Shown here piece by piece: positions 27,042 through 36,525 of a stretch of 64,000 nt of DNA (positions are counted from its first letter, which is position 1; each line of letters starts with the position of its first letter). A program made the position numbers and the translations under genes. Origin of the DNA: an uncultured Propionibacteriaceae bacterium (GTDB taxonomy: Bacteria > Actinomycetota > Actinomycetes > Propionibacteriales > Propionibacteriaceae); NCBI GenBank assembly GCA_945911015.1, contig CAMDZW010000012.1, positions 1-64,000 on the forward strand. Direction: 5' to 3'. The notes under the pieces were generated by a model. That model was given only the letters and a program-made list of their open reading frames with translations. It ran no database searches and was not told the DNA's origin.

Positions 27042-27692
27042 ATGAGTGAGCTGACCATCGTCGTCACCGGCACCTCCCAGCGTGAGGTGCCTGCCGAGCG
27101 GGTCACCGTACGGCTGCGTCTGGCTGCCGATGGATCCGACCGCGATGCCCTGGTGAGCGAGGTCGGGACCCAGCACGCCCAGCTGACGTCCCAGGTCGAG
27201 CAGCTCCAGTCGGCCGGTGTGGTCAGCTGGTGGGCCAGTGACCAGCTCCAGGCCTGGGGTGAACGGCCGTGGTCCAACGACGGCGTCCAACTCCCCGTGG
27301 TGCACCACGCCGCCGTCGAGCTCCGGGTCCGCTTCGTCGACTTCGCGGCACTGGGGGTCTGGCTCACCGAGGCAGCCGCCGCCGAGACCGTCACGGTGGC
27401 CGGGCTGGACTGGGAACTCGAGGACGACACCCGCGACAGCATCACCGCACAAGTGCAGATCGCTGCGGTCCATGACGCCGTCACTCGCGCCAGCCGGTAT
27501 GCCGCAGCTCTCGGCCACGAGCGGGTCGAGGCGGTGGAGGTCACCGAGCCGGCCGACCCCGCCCAGCCCGGCGTGATGGCGATGTCCTACCGCGACGGTG
27601 GCCGCACGGGCGGTGCGCCGGCGTTCGAACTCCGACCGGAGGAGGTCAGTGTGCGGGCTTCGGTCACCGCGCGGTTCCGGGTGGTCGTCTGA
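27042..27692 (+). CDS. SIMPL-domain (DUF541) protein
   Basis: 216 aa. The opening ITVVTGTSQREVPAERVTVRL-like pattern and the later AVHDAVTRASRYAAALG segment are characteristic of SIMPL/DUF541 proteins. There is no signal peptide, so a cytoplasmic location is likely, unlike the periplasmic E. coli YggE type. Biochemical role unknown. It is in line with the GNAT gene, 29 nt downstream. Confidence 0.75.
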   Translation: MSELTIVVTGTSQREVPAERVTVRLRLAADGSDRDALVSEVGTQHAQLTSQVEQLQSAGVVSWWASDQLQAWGERPWSNDGVQLPVVHHAAVELRVRFVDFAALGVWLTEAAAAETVTVAGLDWELEDDTRDSITAQVQIAAVHDAVTRASRYAAALGHERVEAVEVTEPADPAQPGVMAMSYRDGGRTGGAPAFELRPEEVSVRASVTARFRVVV

Positions 27693-27698
27693 CAGGAT
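27693..27698 (+). promoter_or_regulatory. Putative -10 of leaderless GH20 transcript
   Basis: CAGGAT, in TGACAGGAT, lies 7 nt before ATG 27706 and overlaps the SIMPL gene end region. Confidence 0.4.
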
Positions 27699-27705
27699 GG
27701 TCGTC

Positions 27706-30345
27706 ATGGATGCTTCATCGTTGACCCCTCCGGCCCGATACCGCTGTGTGCGCAGTGATGCGCAGACGGTGCTGGCCCCCGATGCCATCGAAGACACCCG
27801 AGCCCACCGCGCCGGTTCGGACGGTTGGATCGACGCCGCAGCCGGTGACCTGTTCCACGGTCGCACCGTCGCCTGGCAGGCGCTGACCGTCAAGGACCAG
27901 GGCGTCGACGTCGAATGTGAGTGGGACCAGCCGGTCTTCGTGGACCGGGTGGTGCTCGACGCGGCAGCCCTCGACCAGGTGAGGCGGGTGCGTGTCCTGG
28001 TGCCGCAGGGAGGTCGACTGCGCCAGGTCGGACAGGTCGACCTGGCCTCGCGGACCGTCGACGAGTTCGTGCTGGAGCGCAGCACTCGGATCGGCATCGA
28101 CGTCGGCGTTGCCGTGCAGCGTTGCATCATCCGCTTCGAGACCAGGATTGCCGACCTGGTCCTGGCCGACGGACTGGAGGTGGTCGGGCTCACCGTGCCA
28201 CCGCTGGGGATCTTCCCCGCCCACCCGGTCGAGCAGCGCACCGGCAGCATCGCCCTCGCCGCGCTGGCCAGAGCCACGGTGACCGCCCACGGTGCAGCCG
28301 GTGGGCCCGCCGAACGGATCGCGTCCCATGCCGTGACCAGTGCCGAAGAAGCCGTCGCGATGACCTGGGCCCTGGCTGCCCGGCTCGAGGGTGGGCCGCA
28401 CCACGAGTCGGTCGTCATTGCCCCCGATCCGCAGTCGATGCCGACCCCGCAAGCGATGCCGACCCCGGAGTCGGGGGTCAGCCTTGCCCCGGAGGGTTTC
28501 GTGCTGGACGTCACCGACGACCGGATCGTGGTCAGCGGCGACGAAGCCGGGCTGCGTCATGGCGTCGAGTCTGTCCTCCAGCAGCTGGTCCTGGACGGTC
28601 GGGTCCAAGCCGGCCGGTTCATCGAGGAACCCCGACATTCCTTCCGTGGTGTGCATCTGCCCCTTCCCGGACCGTCGCAGCTTGATCATTTCCGGCGACT
28701 GATCCGGTGGCTGGTGGTGCCGTCGCGACTCAACACCGTCATCGTTGAGATTGCCGGTGGGATGGAGTTCCGCACACATCCCGAGATCAACGAGGTCTGG
28801 CGCACCGAGCACGCCCGGGCGATGGCCGGAGAGCGGAAGATGCCCGGCCACTTCAACATGGTCGCGCCCGGCGAAACCCTGTCCCAGCAGGAAACCCGGG
28901 AGTTGGTGGCGTGGATGAAGTCACTCGGGCTGGACGTGGTGCCGGAGATCCAGTCACTGTCGCATGTGCAGTACCTGACCCTGGCCCATCCCGAGATCGC
29001 CGAGGTGGCCGGTGAGGTCGACAACACTGCGACGGTCGACCTCTTCGATGCCGATCAACCCGCCGCGAAGGATCCCAGCTGCTACTGCCCGTCGAACCCG
29101 AAGTCGTACGAGCTGATCGATGACCTGATCGAGGAGATCATCGACGTCTTCGAGCCCGAGCACCATGTGCACCTGGGCCACGACGAGGTGTACGAGCTCG
29201 GCGTCTGTCCGACCTGTCGCGACAAGGACGCCGCACAACTGTTTGCCGATGACGTCAACCATCTGGTGGACACGGTCCGACGGGTCAGCGTGCATCCGGT
29301 CCGTCCGATCATCTGGTCCGACATGGTCCAACCCGATGCCAAGTACCGCGCCGGGGCGGCACTGGACCAGCTTCCCGAGGACCTGGTCATGCTCGACTTC
29401 ATCTGGTACTTCGACCGCGAGCGCGACATCGAACACCACCTACTCAGGGCAGGACACGAGGTCGCCATCGGCAACCTGTACGCCAGCCACTTCCCCCGCT
29501 GGGAGACACGCTCGGCACAGCCGGGCATGATCGGCGGTCAGGTCTCCACCTGGGTGTCGACCGACGACGAGATCCTTGCCAGGGAAGGGAAGTACTTCGA
29601 CATCGCGATGGTCGCGGTGATGGTGTGGAGCGATCGGTACCACCGTCACCACCACCGCTCCCAGTCGCTGCGGATCGCCACCCAGCTCACTGATCTGCGG
29701 TCCCGACTCACCGCTCAGACCTGGACCGTTGGGGCCGACGGCATCGACCTGCTCCCGACGGCGACCGGCGATGACGGTGGAACGATCGCCGATGACCCGG
29801 TTCTGGCCGCGCTGGCCATCCGCGCCGGTGGTCCGGTCGACGTCCACGAAGCCCGGGGTGAGGTCAGCACGTACGGGATCGGTCACGCCATCGCGGTGCC
29901 GGCCACCGATGCCGACCACACCGACGGTGCAACGGCCACCCTTGCCGTACCTGCAGGGATCAGCGAGATCCATCTGGTGCACGCACTCAGCCGTCCGGTG
30001 GCTCGTACCGCTTGGGCCGGCCTGGTCGAGGTGGGTCGATATGTGGTCACCGACGGCGAGACCGAGCTCGCATCGCAGACGATCACCGGCGGCGGCACCG
30101 CCGGGCACCTGTTCACCCGGTACGCAACTGCGCTGCAGACCTCTTACTACCGCCACCAGGGTTGGACCGCCACCTACCGAGCCGATCCGGTCGAGGTCGG
30201 TCAGACCGACGACGGACGCGACCTGTGCCTCTACCGCACCGTGCTCACCCTGCCGGCCCCGCTCGAGGTCGAGGCAAGCCTGCGGGTCGAGATCGATGCC
30301 GATGTCGGGACCGCACTGGTGCTGGCGGCCGCAGTGGGCCGGTAG
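27706..30345 (+). CDS. GH20-type beta-N-acetylhexosaminidase
   Basis: 879 aa, no signal peptide. The N-terminal 190 residues look like a carbohydrate-binding/jelly-roll module; a GH20 N-terminal domain precedes the catalytic barrel. The catalytic Asp-Glu pair of the family is D493-E494 in HLGHDEVYE; other barrel landmarks are HSFRGVHLPLP, VVPEIQSLSH and IIWSDM. A C-terminal beta domain follows. An 18-bp DNA repeat (28436-28471) gives the linker SMPTPQAMPTPE. ATG 27706 is favoured because of the -10 box 7 nt upstream; ATG 27697 would add three residues. It is an insertion between the SIMPL gene and proS. It ends in TAG, one of only four TAG stops in the window. Confidence 0.82.
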   Translation: MDASSLTPPARYRCVRSDAQTVLAPDAIEDTRAHRAGSDGWIDAAAGDLFHGRTVAWQALTVKDQGVDVECEWDQPVFVDRVVLDAAALDQVRRVRVLVPQGGRLRQVGQVDLASRTVDEFVLERSTRIGIDVGVAVQRCIIRFETRIADLVLADGLEVVGLTVPPLGIFPAHPVEQRTGSIALAALARATVTAHGAAGGPAERIASHAVTSAEEAVAMTWALAARLEGGPHHESVVIAPDPQSMPTPQAMPTPESGVSLAPEGFVLDVTDDRIVVSGDEAGLRHGVESVLQQLVLDGRVQAGRFIEEPRHSFRGVHLPLPGPSQLDHFRRLIRWLVVPSRLNTVIVEIAGGMEFRTHPEINEVWRTEHARAMAGERKMPGHFNMVAPGETLSQQETRELVAWMKSLGLDVVPEIQSLSHVQYLTLAHPEIAEVAGEVDNTATVDLFDADQPAAKDPSCYCPSNPKSYELIDDLIEEIIDVFEPEHHVHLGHDEVYELGVCPTCRDKDAAQLFADDVNHLVDTVRRVSVHPVRPIIWSDMVQPDAKYRAGAALDQLPEDLVMLDFIWYFDRERDIEHHLLRAGHEVAIGNLYASHFPRWETRSAQPGMIGGQVSTWVSTDDEILAREGKYFDIAMVAVMVWSDRYHRHHHRSQSLRIATQLTDLRSRLTAQTWTVGADGIDLLPTATGDDGGTIADDPVLAALAIRAGGPVDVHEARGEVSTYGIGHAIAVPATDADHTDGATATLAVPAGISEIHLVHALSRPVARTAWAGLVEVGRYVVTDGETELASQTITGGGTAGHLFTRYATALQTSYYRHQGWTATYRADPVEVGQTDDGRDLCLYRTVLTLPAPLEVEASLRVEIDADVGTALVLAAAVGR
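28436..28471 (+). repeat. Two-copy 18-bp repeat in the GH20 linker
   Basis: CGATGCCGACCCCG is repeated at 28436 and 28454 with an 18-bp period, in frame, coding for two MPTP-containing units. Confidence 0.8.
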
Positions 30346-30348
30346 GGT
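30343..30348 (+). promoter_or_regulatory. Candidate proS -10 box containing the preceding stop codon
   Basis: TAGGGT; its first three bases are the GH20 stop codon. It would give a proS leader of about 37 nt with a normal ribosome site. No clear -35 is seen. Confidence 0.35.
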
Positions 30349-30391
30349 GGTGCCGCCCAGCAGTGGGCCCACCAGTTGAGGGAGTAGCCAG

Positions 30392-32137
30392 TTGATCACG
30401 CGCATGTCCGAACTGTTCGTCCGCACCCTGCGTGAGGACCCGGCCGATGCTGAGGTCGCCAGTCACCGCCTGCTGGTGCGCGCCGGGTACATCCGCCGGG
30501 CGGCGCCGGGCATCTACAGCTGGCTGCCCCTGGGGTTGGCCGTGTTGCGCAAGGTCGAGCAGATCGTCCGCGAGGAGATGGCGGCGATCGGTGCCCAGGA
30601 GGTCAGCTTCCCCGCGCTGCTGCCGCGGGAGCCCTATGAGGCGACGAACCGGTGGACCGAGTACGGCCCCAACCTGTTCCGGCTCTCCGACCGCAAGGGC
30701 GGTGACTACCTGCTCGGGCCCACCCATGAGGAGATGTTCACCCTGCTGGTCAAGGATCTGTACACCTCGTACAAGGATCTGCCGCTGTCGCTGTTCCAGA
30801 TCCAGACCAAGTACCGCGACGAGGCCCGGCCGCGGGCCGGACTGTTGCGTGGCCGTGAGTTCGTGATGAAGGACTCCTACTCCTTCGACATCGACGAGGC
30901 CGGGCTGCAGAAGTCCTATGACGCCCACCGTGACGCCTACATCAAAATCTTTGAGCGGCTCGGCCTGGAGTACGTGATCGTCAAGGCCCAGTCCGGCGCC
31001 ATGGGCGGATCGGCATCGGAGGAGTTCCTCGCCGTCTCGCCGATCGGTGAGGACACCTATGTCCGCTCGCCCGGCGGCTATGCGGCCAATGTCGAGGCCG
31101 TGGCGACACCAGCCCCCGCACCGATCCCGTACGAGGACGCTCCGGCCGCCCATGTCGAGGACACCCCTGACTCGGCCACCATCGAGGCCCTGGTCGCGGT
31201 CGCCAACCAACGGGTCCCGCGCGACACACCGTGGCAGGCCGGTGACACCTTGAAGAATGTGCTCTTCCGCATCACCCACGCCGACGGCAGCACCGAGGAC
31301 CTGGCCATCGGCCTGCCCGGTGACCGCGCCGTCGACGACAAGCGACTCGAGGCCGTGCTGGGGGAGAGCTCGGTGTTCACCCCCTTCGACGATGCCGACT
31401 TCGCCCGGCACCCGCAGCTGGTCAAGGGTTACATCGGCCCCGGCGTCCTCGGTGAAGAATCGGCCACCGGGATCCGCTACCTGCTCGACCCTCGCGTGGT
31501 CACCGGCACCCGCTGGGTCACCGGCGCCGACCGGGCTGGCCAGCATGTCTTCGATCTGGTCGCCGGCCGCGACTTCACCGCCGATGGCAGCATCGACGTC
31601 GCCGAGGTCCGCGAGGGGGATCCCTCGCCCGACGGATCCGGTCCGCTCGAGCTGGCCCGGGGCATCGAGATGGGCCACATCTTCCAGCTCGGTCGCAAGT
31701 ACGCCGAGGCCTTGGGGCTGAGGGTGCTGGACGAGAACGGCAAGCTGGTCACCGTCACCATGGGGTCGTACGGGGTTGGCATCTCCCGTGCGGTCGCCGC
31801 CATCGCCGAGAGCAACTGCGACGACCAGGGCCTGTGCTGGCCGGCTGACCTGGCTCCGTACCAGGTCCATGTGGTGGTGGCCGGCAAGGGCGAGGAACAA
31901 CTGCTCGCCGCCACCGAGTTGGCCCAGGAACTCGCCGGGCGGGGGATCGACGTCCTCCTCGATGACCGCAAGGCCAGCCCCGGGGTGAAGTTTGCCGATG
32001 CCGAGCTGCTGGGCATGCCGACCGTCGTGGTCGTGGGCAAGGGGCTGGCCGATGGGGTGGTCGAGGTCAGGGATCGCCGCAGCGGGGCCCGGGAGAACAT
32101 CGCCGTCGGCCAGGTGGTGGAGCATCTCGCGGGCTGA
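30392..32137 (+). CDS. proS: Prolyl-tRNA synthetase (bacterial type)
   Basis: Charges tRNA-Pro. 581 aa with the class II core and the bacterial editing insertion (INS/YbaK-like) at about residues 230-400. Motifs are [27 protein letters not shown] (motif 2 region), [18 protein letters not shown], and [13 protein letters not shown] (motif 3). The start is TTG 30392 (MITRMSEL...), with GAGGGAG about 8 nt upstream; the same N-terminus is used by mycobacterial ProS, so TTG is preferred over ATG 30404. Confidence 0.97.
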   Translation: MITRMSELFVRTLREDPADAEVASHRLLVRAGYIRRAAPGIYSWLPLGLAVLRKVEQIVREEMAAIGAQEVSFPALLPREPYEATNRWTEYGPNLFRLSDRKGGDYLLGPTHEEMFTLLVKDLYTSYKDLPLSLFQIQTKYRDEARPRAGLLRGREFVMKDSYSFDIDEAGLQKSYDAHRDAYIKIFERLGLEYVIVKAQSGAMGGSASEEFLAVSPIGEDTYVRSPGGYAANVEAVATPAPAPIPYEDAPAAHVEDTPDSATIEALVAVANQRVPRDTPWQAGDTLKNVLFRITHADGSTEDLAIGLPGDRAVDDKRLEAVLGESSVFTPFDDADFARHPQLVKGYIGPGVLGEESATGIRYLLDPRVVTGTRWVTGADRAGQHVFDLVAGRDFTADGSIDVAEVREGDPSPDGSGPLELARGIEMGHIFQLGRKYAEALGLRVLDENGKLVTVTMGSYGVGISRAVAAIAESNCDDQGLCWPADLAPYQVHVVVAGKGEEQLLAATELAQELAGRGIDVLLDDRKASPGVKFADAELLGMPTVVVVGKGLADGVVEVRDRRSGARENIAVGQVVEHLAG

Positions 32138-32176
32138 TTCGGTCCCAGATGGTGCCCTGTTTGGTCCAGATGATGA

Positions 32177-32206
32177 CAGTTGGTGGAACTTCGGTTCCAC
32201 CAACTG
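32177..32206. promoter_or_regulatory. 13-bp perfect inverted repeat with TTCG loop (operator or RNA hairpin)
   Basis: CAGTTGGTGGAAC (32177-32189), TTCG, GTTCCACCAACTG (32194-32206). As RNA it is a stem capped by a UUCG tetraloop, 39 nt after proS; as DNA it is a long perfect dyad ending 13 bp before the D-aminoacylase ATG. With a putative -10 (CAGACT, 32208-32213) directly after it, it could be an operator over the -35 region, or a proS terminator, or both. No T-tract follows. Confidence 0.6.
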
Positions 32207-32219
32207 ACAGACTCGTCTC

Positions 32220-33821
32220 ATGTTGATCGCTGGCGGCCTCTTGGTCGACGGAACCGGAGCCGAACCCACCCACGCAGATGTCCTCATCGACGGAGATCGG
32301 ATTGTCGCCGTCGGACCGGAGCTCGACGCTCCGCCGGGAGTCGAGGTGCTCGATGCCTCCGGTCGGCTCGTCACGCCGGGATTCATCGACATCCACACCC
32401 ACTCCGATGTCAGCCTGCACCTCGACGGGCGAGGGGAGTCCAAGCTCCGGCAGGGGGTCACCACCGAGGTCATCGGCAACTGCGGCTTCTCCCCGTACCC
32501 ACTCACCACGGGCGCCCGCCGGGACCAACTCGATCTGCTCGAAGGCATCGGCGATCCCCGGATCGACCCCGACTGGACTGACCTCGAAGGCTATGCCGCA
32601 GCCCTCACCGAGGCCGGCATCGCGGTCAATGTTGCCTCCCTGGTTGGCCACGGAGCGCTCCGGCTGGCCGTGGCCGGCACCTCTGACCGGTCCCTGGGCG
32701 CGGCTGAGCTCACGGCGGCCTGCGCCCTGCTCGACACCCAGCTGAGCCAGGGTGCCTTCGGCATGTCGACCGGACTGACCTATGTGCCGTCACGTTTTGC
32801 CGACCGCGACGAACTGATGGGCTTCAGTGAAGTCCTTGCCGCCCACGGTGCCCTCTACGCCACCCACGCCCGAGGAGAGGCCGCCACCTCGATCCGAGAA
32901 GCTGCCGAGCTGTCGCTGGGCACCGGGGTGCGGGTGCAGTACTCCCATCTGGCGATCAACGACCCGGCCCGCTGGGGAGGCGCCCAACACGTCATCGACC
33001 TGATCGCCGAGCAGCGCGCCGCCGGAGCCGACATCGCCGCCGACGTCTATCCCTATGCCGCCTCCGCGTCGGCGCTCACCCAGTACCTTCCGGTGTGGAT
33101 CCAGGACGGCGGGATCGATGCGATGCGGCTGCGCCTGGCCGATCCCGATGTCTTCACCCGTGCCGCACAGGACCTTGCCCGCGGCTGGGGCATCAGCCCG
33201 GTGACCGGCCGGATCCCGTGGTTCTGGGACCGGGTCGAGATCTCCCGTGGAGACCGGATCGCCGGGGTCCGCGACGGCGAGACCATCCAGGCGGCAGCCC
33301 GCCGACTGCGGCGTGACCCGGCCGGACTCGTCCTGGACCTGTGCCGGGTCGGTGGCCACCGCGTTCAGGTGGTGTTGCACTACCGGACCGAGGAAGACAT
33401 GCAGGCCTTCCTCGGCGCCGACTTCACCACCATGGGTTCTGACGGATCCGCTGTCCCCTACGAGGTCGACCGTCACCCCCATCCGCGGTTCTTCGGCGCA
33501 ACCGCTCGGACCCTGGGCCGCTACACCCGCGACCTCGAGCTGTTCAGCTGGGCCCGCGCGGTCCACAAGATGAGCGGCGCGGTCGCCGACCGTCTCCGGC
33601 TCACCGACCGGGGGACCGTACGGGCCGGGCTGGCGGCCGACCTGGTGGTCCTCGACCCTGACCAGGTCAACGACCGGGCCACCTTCGCCGAGCCCAAACA
33701 GGCCCCGGTCGGCATCGACCATGTGATCGTCAACGGCGTCCACGTCGTTGCCGATGGGCAGCAGACCGAGGACCGGCCGGGCCGCGTCCTGCGCCACCAG
33801 TCCCGGAAGGACCAACCATGA
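32220..33821 (+). CDS. N-acyl-D-amino-acid deacylase (D-aminoacylase)
   Basis: 533-aa amidohydrolase that releases D-amino acids from N-acyl forms. The metal motif HTHSD is near residue 60, followed by QGVTTEVIGNCGFSPYPL with the Cys typical of D-aminoacylases; TGLTYVPSRFADRDEL and THARGEAATSIREA carry further active-site residues. The C-terminal segment contains MSGAVADRLRLTDRGTV and the final strand region. There is no ribosome site at ATG 32220, but CAGACT lies 6 nt upstream, so the mRNA may be leaderless. Its stop overlaps the next start (ATGA). Confidence 0.9.
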   Translation: MLIAGGLLVDGTGAEPTHADVLIDGDRIVAVGPELDAPPGVEVLDASGRLVTPGFIDIHTHSDVSLHLDGRGESKLRQGVTTEVIGNCGFSPYPLTTGARRDQLDLLEGIGDPRIDPDWTDLEGYAAALTEAGIAVNVASLVGHGALRLAVAGTSDRSLGAAELTAACALLDTQLSQGAFGMSTGLTYVPSRFADRDELMGFSEVLAAHGALYATHARGEAATSIREAAELSLGTGVRVQYSHLAINDPARWGGAQHVIDLIAEQRAAGADIAADVYPYAASASALTQYLPVWIQDGGIDAMRLRLADPDVFTRAAQDLARGWGISPVTGRIPWFWDRVEISRGDRIAGVRDGETIQAAARRLRRDPAGLVLDLCRVGGHRVQVVLHYRTEEDMQAFLGADFTTMGSDGSAVPYEVDRHPHPRFFGATARTLGRYTRDLELFSWARAVHKMSGAVADRLRLTDRGTVRAGLAADLVVLDPDQVNDRATFAEPKQAPVGIDHVIVNGVHVVADGQQTEDRPGRVLRHQSRKDQP

Positions 33822-34954
33822 CCGACGTCTACACCCGACTCGGGCTGCAGCCGCTGTTGAACGCTGCCGGCCGCTACACCAAGTTCGGCGGATCGGTGAT
33901 GCCACCGCCGGTGGTCGCGGCGATGAACAGTGCCGCTGAGAGCCATGTCGACCTGGAGGCCCTCCAGACCACGGTGGGGCAGAAGATCGCCGAACTCACC
34001 CACAACGAGGCTGCTTTCGTCACCACCGGCGCTGCCGCCGGTCTGGTGCTGAGCCTGATGGCCCTGGCCACCGGTCAGGATGAGGCCGCGGTACGTCGGA
34101 TGGCCGAGGGCCGCCACCGCTCGCGTCAGGTGATCGTGCAGCGCTCCCAGGCCATCCCGTACCTGCCCGCGGTGCGCCTGGCCGGGATGGAGATCGTCGA
34201 GGTCGGCAACTTGTGGCTGACCGACGAACACGACATCCGTGCCGCGGTCACCGAGGACACTCTGGCGATCCTCCACGTCGCCGGACAGAATGTCGCCCGA
34301 GGCAGCATGCCGTTGCCCGAACTGGTGAGGGTCGCCGACGAGCTCGCTGTGCCGGTGGTCGTCGATGCCGCCGCCCAGCTGCCTCCGGTCTCCAACCTCT
34401 GGGAGCTCACCGGCGCCGGCGCCGTGGCTGCGGTGTTCAGCGGTGGCAAGGACCTCGAAGGACCACAGGCCAGCGGTCTGGTCGTGGGGACGGCCGCGCT
34501 GGTTGAGGCGATCCGACTGCACAGCGCACCGCGCCAGCGACTGGCCCGTGCACTCAAGACCGGCAAGGAGGAGATGGCCGGTCTGCTCGCCGCCGTCGAA
34601 CGTTATGTCGGGCTCGACCACGACCAGCGTCGGGCTGGCTGGGACCGCACCCTCGCCGACTGGGCTGCCACTCTGGCCACGGTGCCCGGCATCTCCACCC
34701 TCCGGGACGAGCTCAACGAGGCCGGGCAGCCGCTGCCGCGCCTGTTGGTCAGCTGGGCCGACGGACCGCCGACCGCTGAGATCGTGGACCGTCTGTTGGC
34801 GGCGGGGCTCGCGGTGGCACCGGCCGGGGCGCAGACCATCGGCATGACACCCGAATGCATGCTCCCCGGCGAGGCCGACCCGATCGTGGCCCTGGTCCGC
34901 GAGGAACTCAGTCGGTCCATCCCGGCCACAACCGAGGTCCGGCCCCGGCCCTGA
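33818..34954 (+). CDS. SelA-fold PLP-dependent enzyme (DgaE/ammonia-lyase-like)
   Basis: 378 aa, of the SelA/D-glucosaminate-6-phosphate ammonia-lyase-like group. The N-terminus (LGLQPLLNAAGRYTKFGG) matches this family, and the Schiff-base Lys is in FSGGKDLEGPQASGLVVG. It is not selenocysteine synthase: shorter and coupled to a D-aminoacylase by a four-base overlap behind GGAAGGA. Such pairs suggest deamination or elimination of the released D-amino acid (inference). Its last 47 bp overlap the convergent DUF4439 gene. Confidence 0.83.
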   Translation: MTDVYTRLGLQPLLNAAGRYTKFGGSVMPPPVVAAMNSAAESHVDLEALQTTVGQKIAELTHNEAAFVTTGAAAGLVLSLMALATGQDEAAVRRMAEGRHRSRQVIVQRSQAIPYLPAVRLAGMEIVEVGNLWLTDEHDIRAAVTEDTLAILHVAGQNVARGSMPLPELVRVADELAVPVVVDAAAQLPPVSNLWELTGAGAVAAVFSGGKDLEGPQASGLVVGTAALVEAIRLHSAPRQRLARALKTGKEEMAGLLAAVERYVGLDHDQRRAGWDRTLADWAATLATVPGISTLRDELNEAGQPLPRLLVSWADGPPTAEIVDRLLAAGLAVAPAGAQTIGMTPECMLPGEADPIVALVREELSRSIPATTEVRPRP

Positions 34955-35939
34955 CCGCAGCAGCAGCCCCGTCGACCAGCCAGGCGACGGCCGCCTCCCG
35001 TTGGTCTGCCCGGCAGGCCGCGACCCAGGCCCCGGAGAACACCAGCAGCGCATCCTCCATGTGCGCGACCAGCGCGCGGGCCTGCTTCGGGTCATCGGCG
35101 GCATCGCCGGTCTCGTACTCCGGTTCGGCGGCCGGCACCGCCGCCCCACGGTCGCGCAGCAGCTCGGCCAGCCGATCCCGGAACTGGCGATGCTGCTCCA
35201 ACCGCAACGACCACTCCTGGCTGTCAGCGGCCGCGATCGGGGTCAGCGCGACCGAGTAGCCGAAGACCATCGCATGGACCTGACTGAGCAGCTCCTGGGC
35301 GGCCCGGACCTCCTTCTTCGTCACGTACGGGAGATGGTCGGCCTCGGACGGTGCCGGGTCTGCTGCGGCTGCCAGAACCTCCCGGTCCTGGACCGCGCCG
35401 GCTGCCATCGAAGCCCACAACAAGGTCTCAGCACCGGAGGTCTCCCGGGCCCGAGCGCGATGGCCCTTGGCCAAAGTGGCCAGGTCCTTGGCAAGAGCCT
35501 TCTTCCCCGAGGCCACGGACTTCGGCACCGACACCGAGGGCAGGGGTGGAAAGGGCAGCACCACTGCAGCGGTCGGGTCCGGTGTGGCCGGCGTCGAGGA
35601 CGGCAGCTTCTCCCGCAGGGTCGGGCGCTCGGTCAGCAGCACCTCGACCCGGCGCCGATGGGCCAGCTGACACCACGCGATGCGGGCCCGGTCAGCTCGG
35701 TCGAGATCCAGGTCGGCCAAGGCTTCGAGCCTGCCTAGGACATCGAGTTCGGCCTCCCGTCCGGCAGCCACGCCGACCAGCGGGGGCGGCGGGGTGCGGG
35801 TCGGGGGTGCAGGTCGGGTCGCGCCCGGACGCGGCTGCACCGTCGGACGCCAGGTGCAGGCGGCCACCGGCACCACGGCGGCACCGGTGATCCAGCCGAG
35901 AAGCCGCCGGCGGGAGCGCGGGACGGATGAGGACACCAC
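34908..35939 (-). CDS. DUF4439 ferritin-like lipoprotein
   Basis: 343 aa. The N-terminus has SRRRLLGWITGAAVVPVAAC, a Tat-like Arg run with a lipobox Cys (VAAC), then a Pro/Thr-rich spacer. The C-terminal 150 residues form the four-helix DUF4439 domain (FGYSVALTPIAAA, RLEQHRQFRDRLAELL, EPEYETG). Found directly before rimP across actinobacteria; function unknown. It overlaps the 3' end of the SelA-fold gene by 47 bp, so that gene pair is a recent-looking insertion against a conserved boundary. Confidence 0.82.
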   Translation of the reverse strand: MVSSSVPRSRRRLLGWITGAAVVPVAACTWRPTVQPRPGATRPAPPTRTPPPPLVGVAAGREAELDVLGRLEALADLDLDRADRARIAWCQLAHRRRVEVLLTERPTLREKLPSSTPATPDPTAAVVLPFPPLPSVSVPKSVASGKKALAKDLATLAKGHRARARETSGAETLLWASMAAGAVQDREVLAAAADPAPSEADHLPYVTKKEVRAAQELLSQVHAMVFGYSVALTPIAAADSQEWSLRLEQHRQFRDRLAELLRDRGAAVPAAEPEYETGDAADDPKQARALVAHMEDALLVFSGAWVAACRADQREAAVAWLVDGAAAAVRAGAGPRLWPGWTD

Positions 35940-36053
35940 TCACCGACCGTATGTCATGGACGTGGATGGCACGGTTGTGGCCGGTTTGCGGTCGGCGCGT
36001 TAAGGTTGGTCCTTCACAACTGGAACCACACAACCGGATCGAGGACAGCAGCC

Positions 36054-36524
36054 ATGGACGCCAATCGGATCAGCGCCGTACTGGAACCGGTGCTCATCGC
36101 CCACGACCTGGAGTTGGAGGCGGTGGAGATCCAACGAGCGGGCCGGCGCAGTGTGGTCCGGGTGGTCGTCGACGGAGACGGTCCCGACGGACGTGGTCCC
36201 GGTCTGGACGACATCGCCGAAGCCACCCAGTCGGTCTCGGCCGCCCTCGACGAGACCGAAGTGACCGGGGACAGCCCGTACACCCTCGAGGTCTCCTCCC
36301 GTGGTGTGACCCGCCCGCTCATGCTGCCGCGACAGTGGCGACGCAACACTGGCCGCCTGGTCAAGGTCAACTTCACCTCCGACGAGGAGCCGGTCACCGG
36401 CCGGATCGTCGAGGTCGATGACGAACGGGCCACCCTTGACATCGCCGGTGACCACCGGTCGATCCCGTACACCGAAGTGGCCAAAGCTCTGGTCCAGGTC
36501 GAGTTCAACCGGAAGGATGGCTGA
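36054..36524 (+). CDS. rimP: Ribosome maturation factor RimP
   Basis: 30S assembly factor, 156 aa. ATG 36054 follows GAGGACAGC; a 16-residue longer frame from 36006 has no family support. Recognisable are the VEIQRAGRRSVVRVVVDGDG strand pair, LDDIAEATQSVSAALDE and YTLEVSSRGVTRPL. Followed by nusA with one base between stop and start, the standard rimP-nusA operon. Confidence 0.95.
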   Translation: MDANRISAVLEPVLIAHDLELEAVEIQRAGRRSVVRVVVDGDGPDGRGPGLDDIAEATQSVSAALDETEVTGDSPYTLEVSSRGVTRPLMLPRQWRRNTGRLVKVNFTSDEEPVTGRIVEVDDERATLDIAGDHRSIPYTEVAKALVQVEFNRKDG

Positions 36525-36525
36525 G

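Noticed and set aside
30245-32548. 767-aa minus-strand open frame over proS
   Set aside because: Spans the 3' end of GH20, all of proS and part of the D-aminoacylase, no ribosome site and no recognisable domain; a codon-bias shadow.
33818-34954. Selenocysteine synthase (selA)
   Set aside because: Shorter than SelA and coupled to a D-aminoacylase, with no selB/selD/selC nearby; better placed in the DgaE-like branch.
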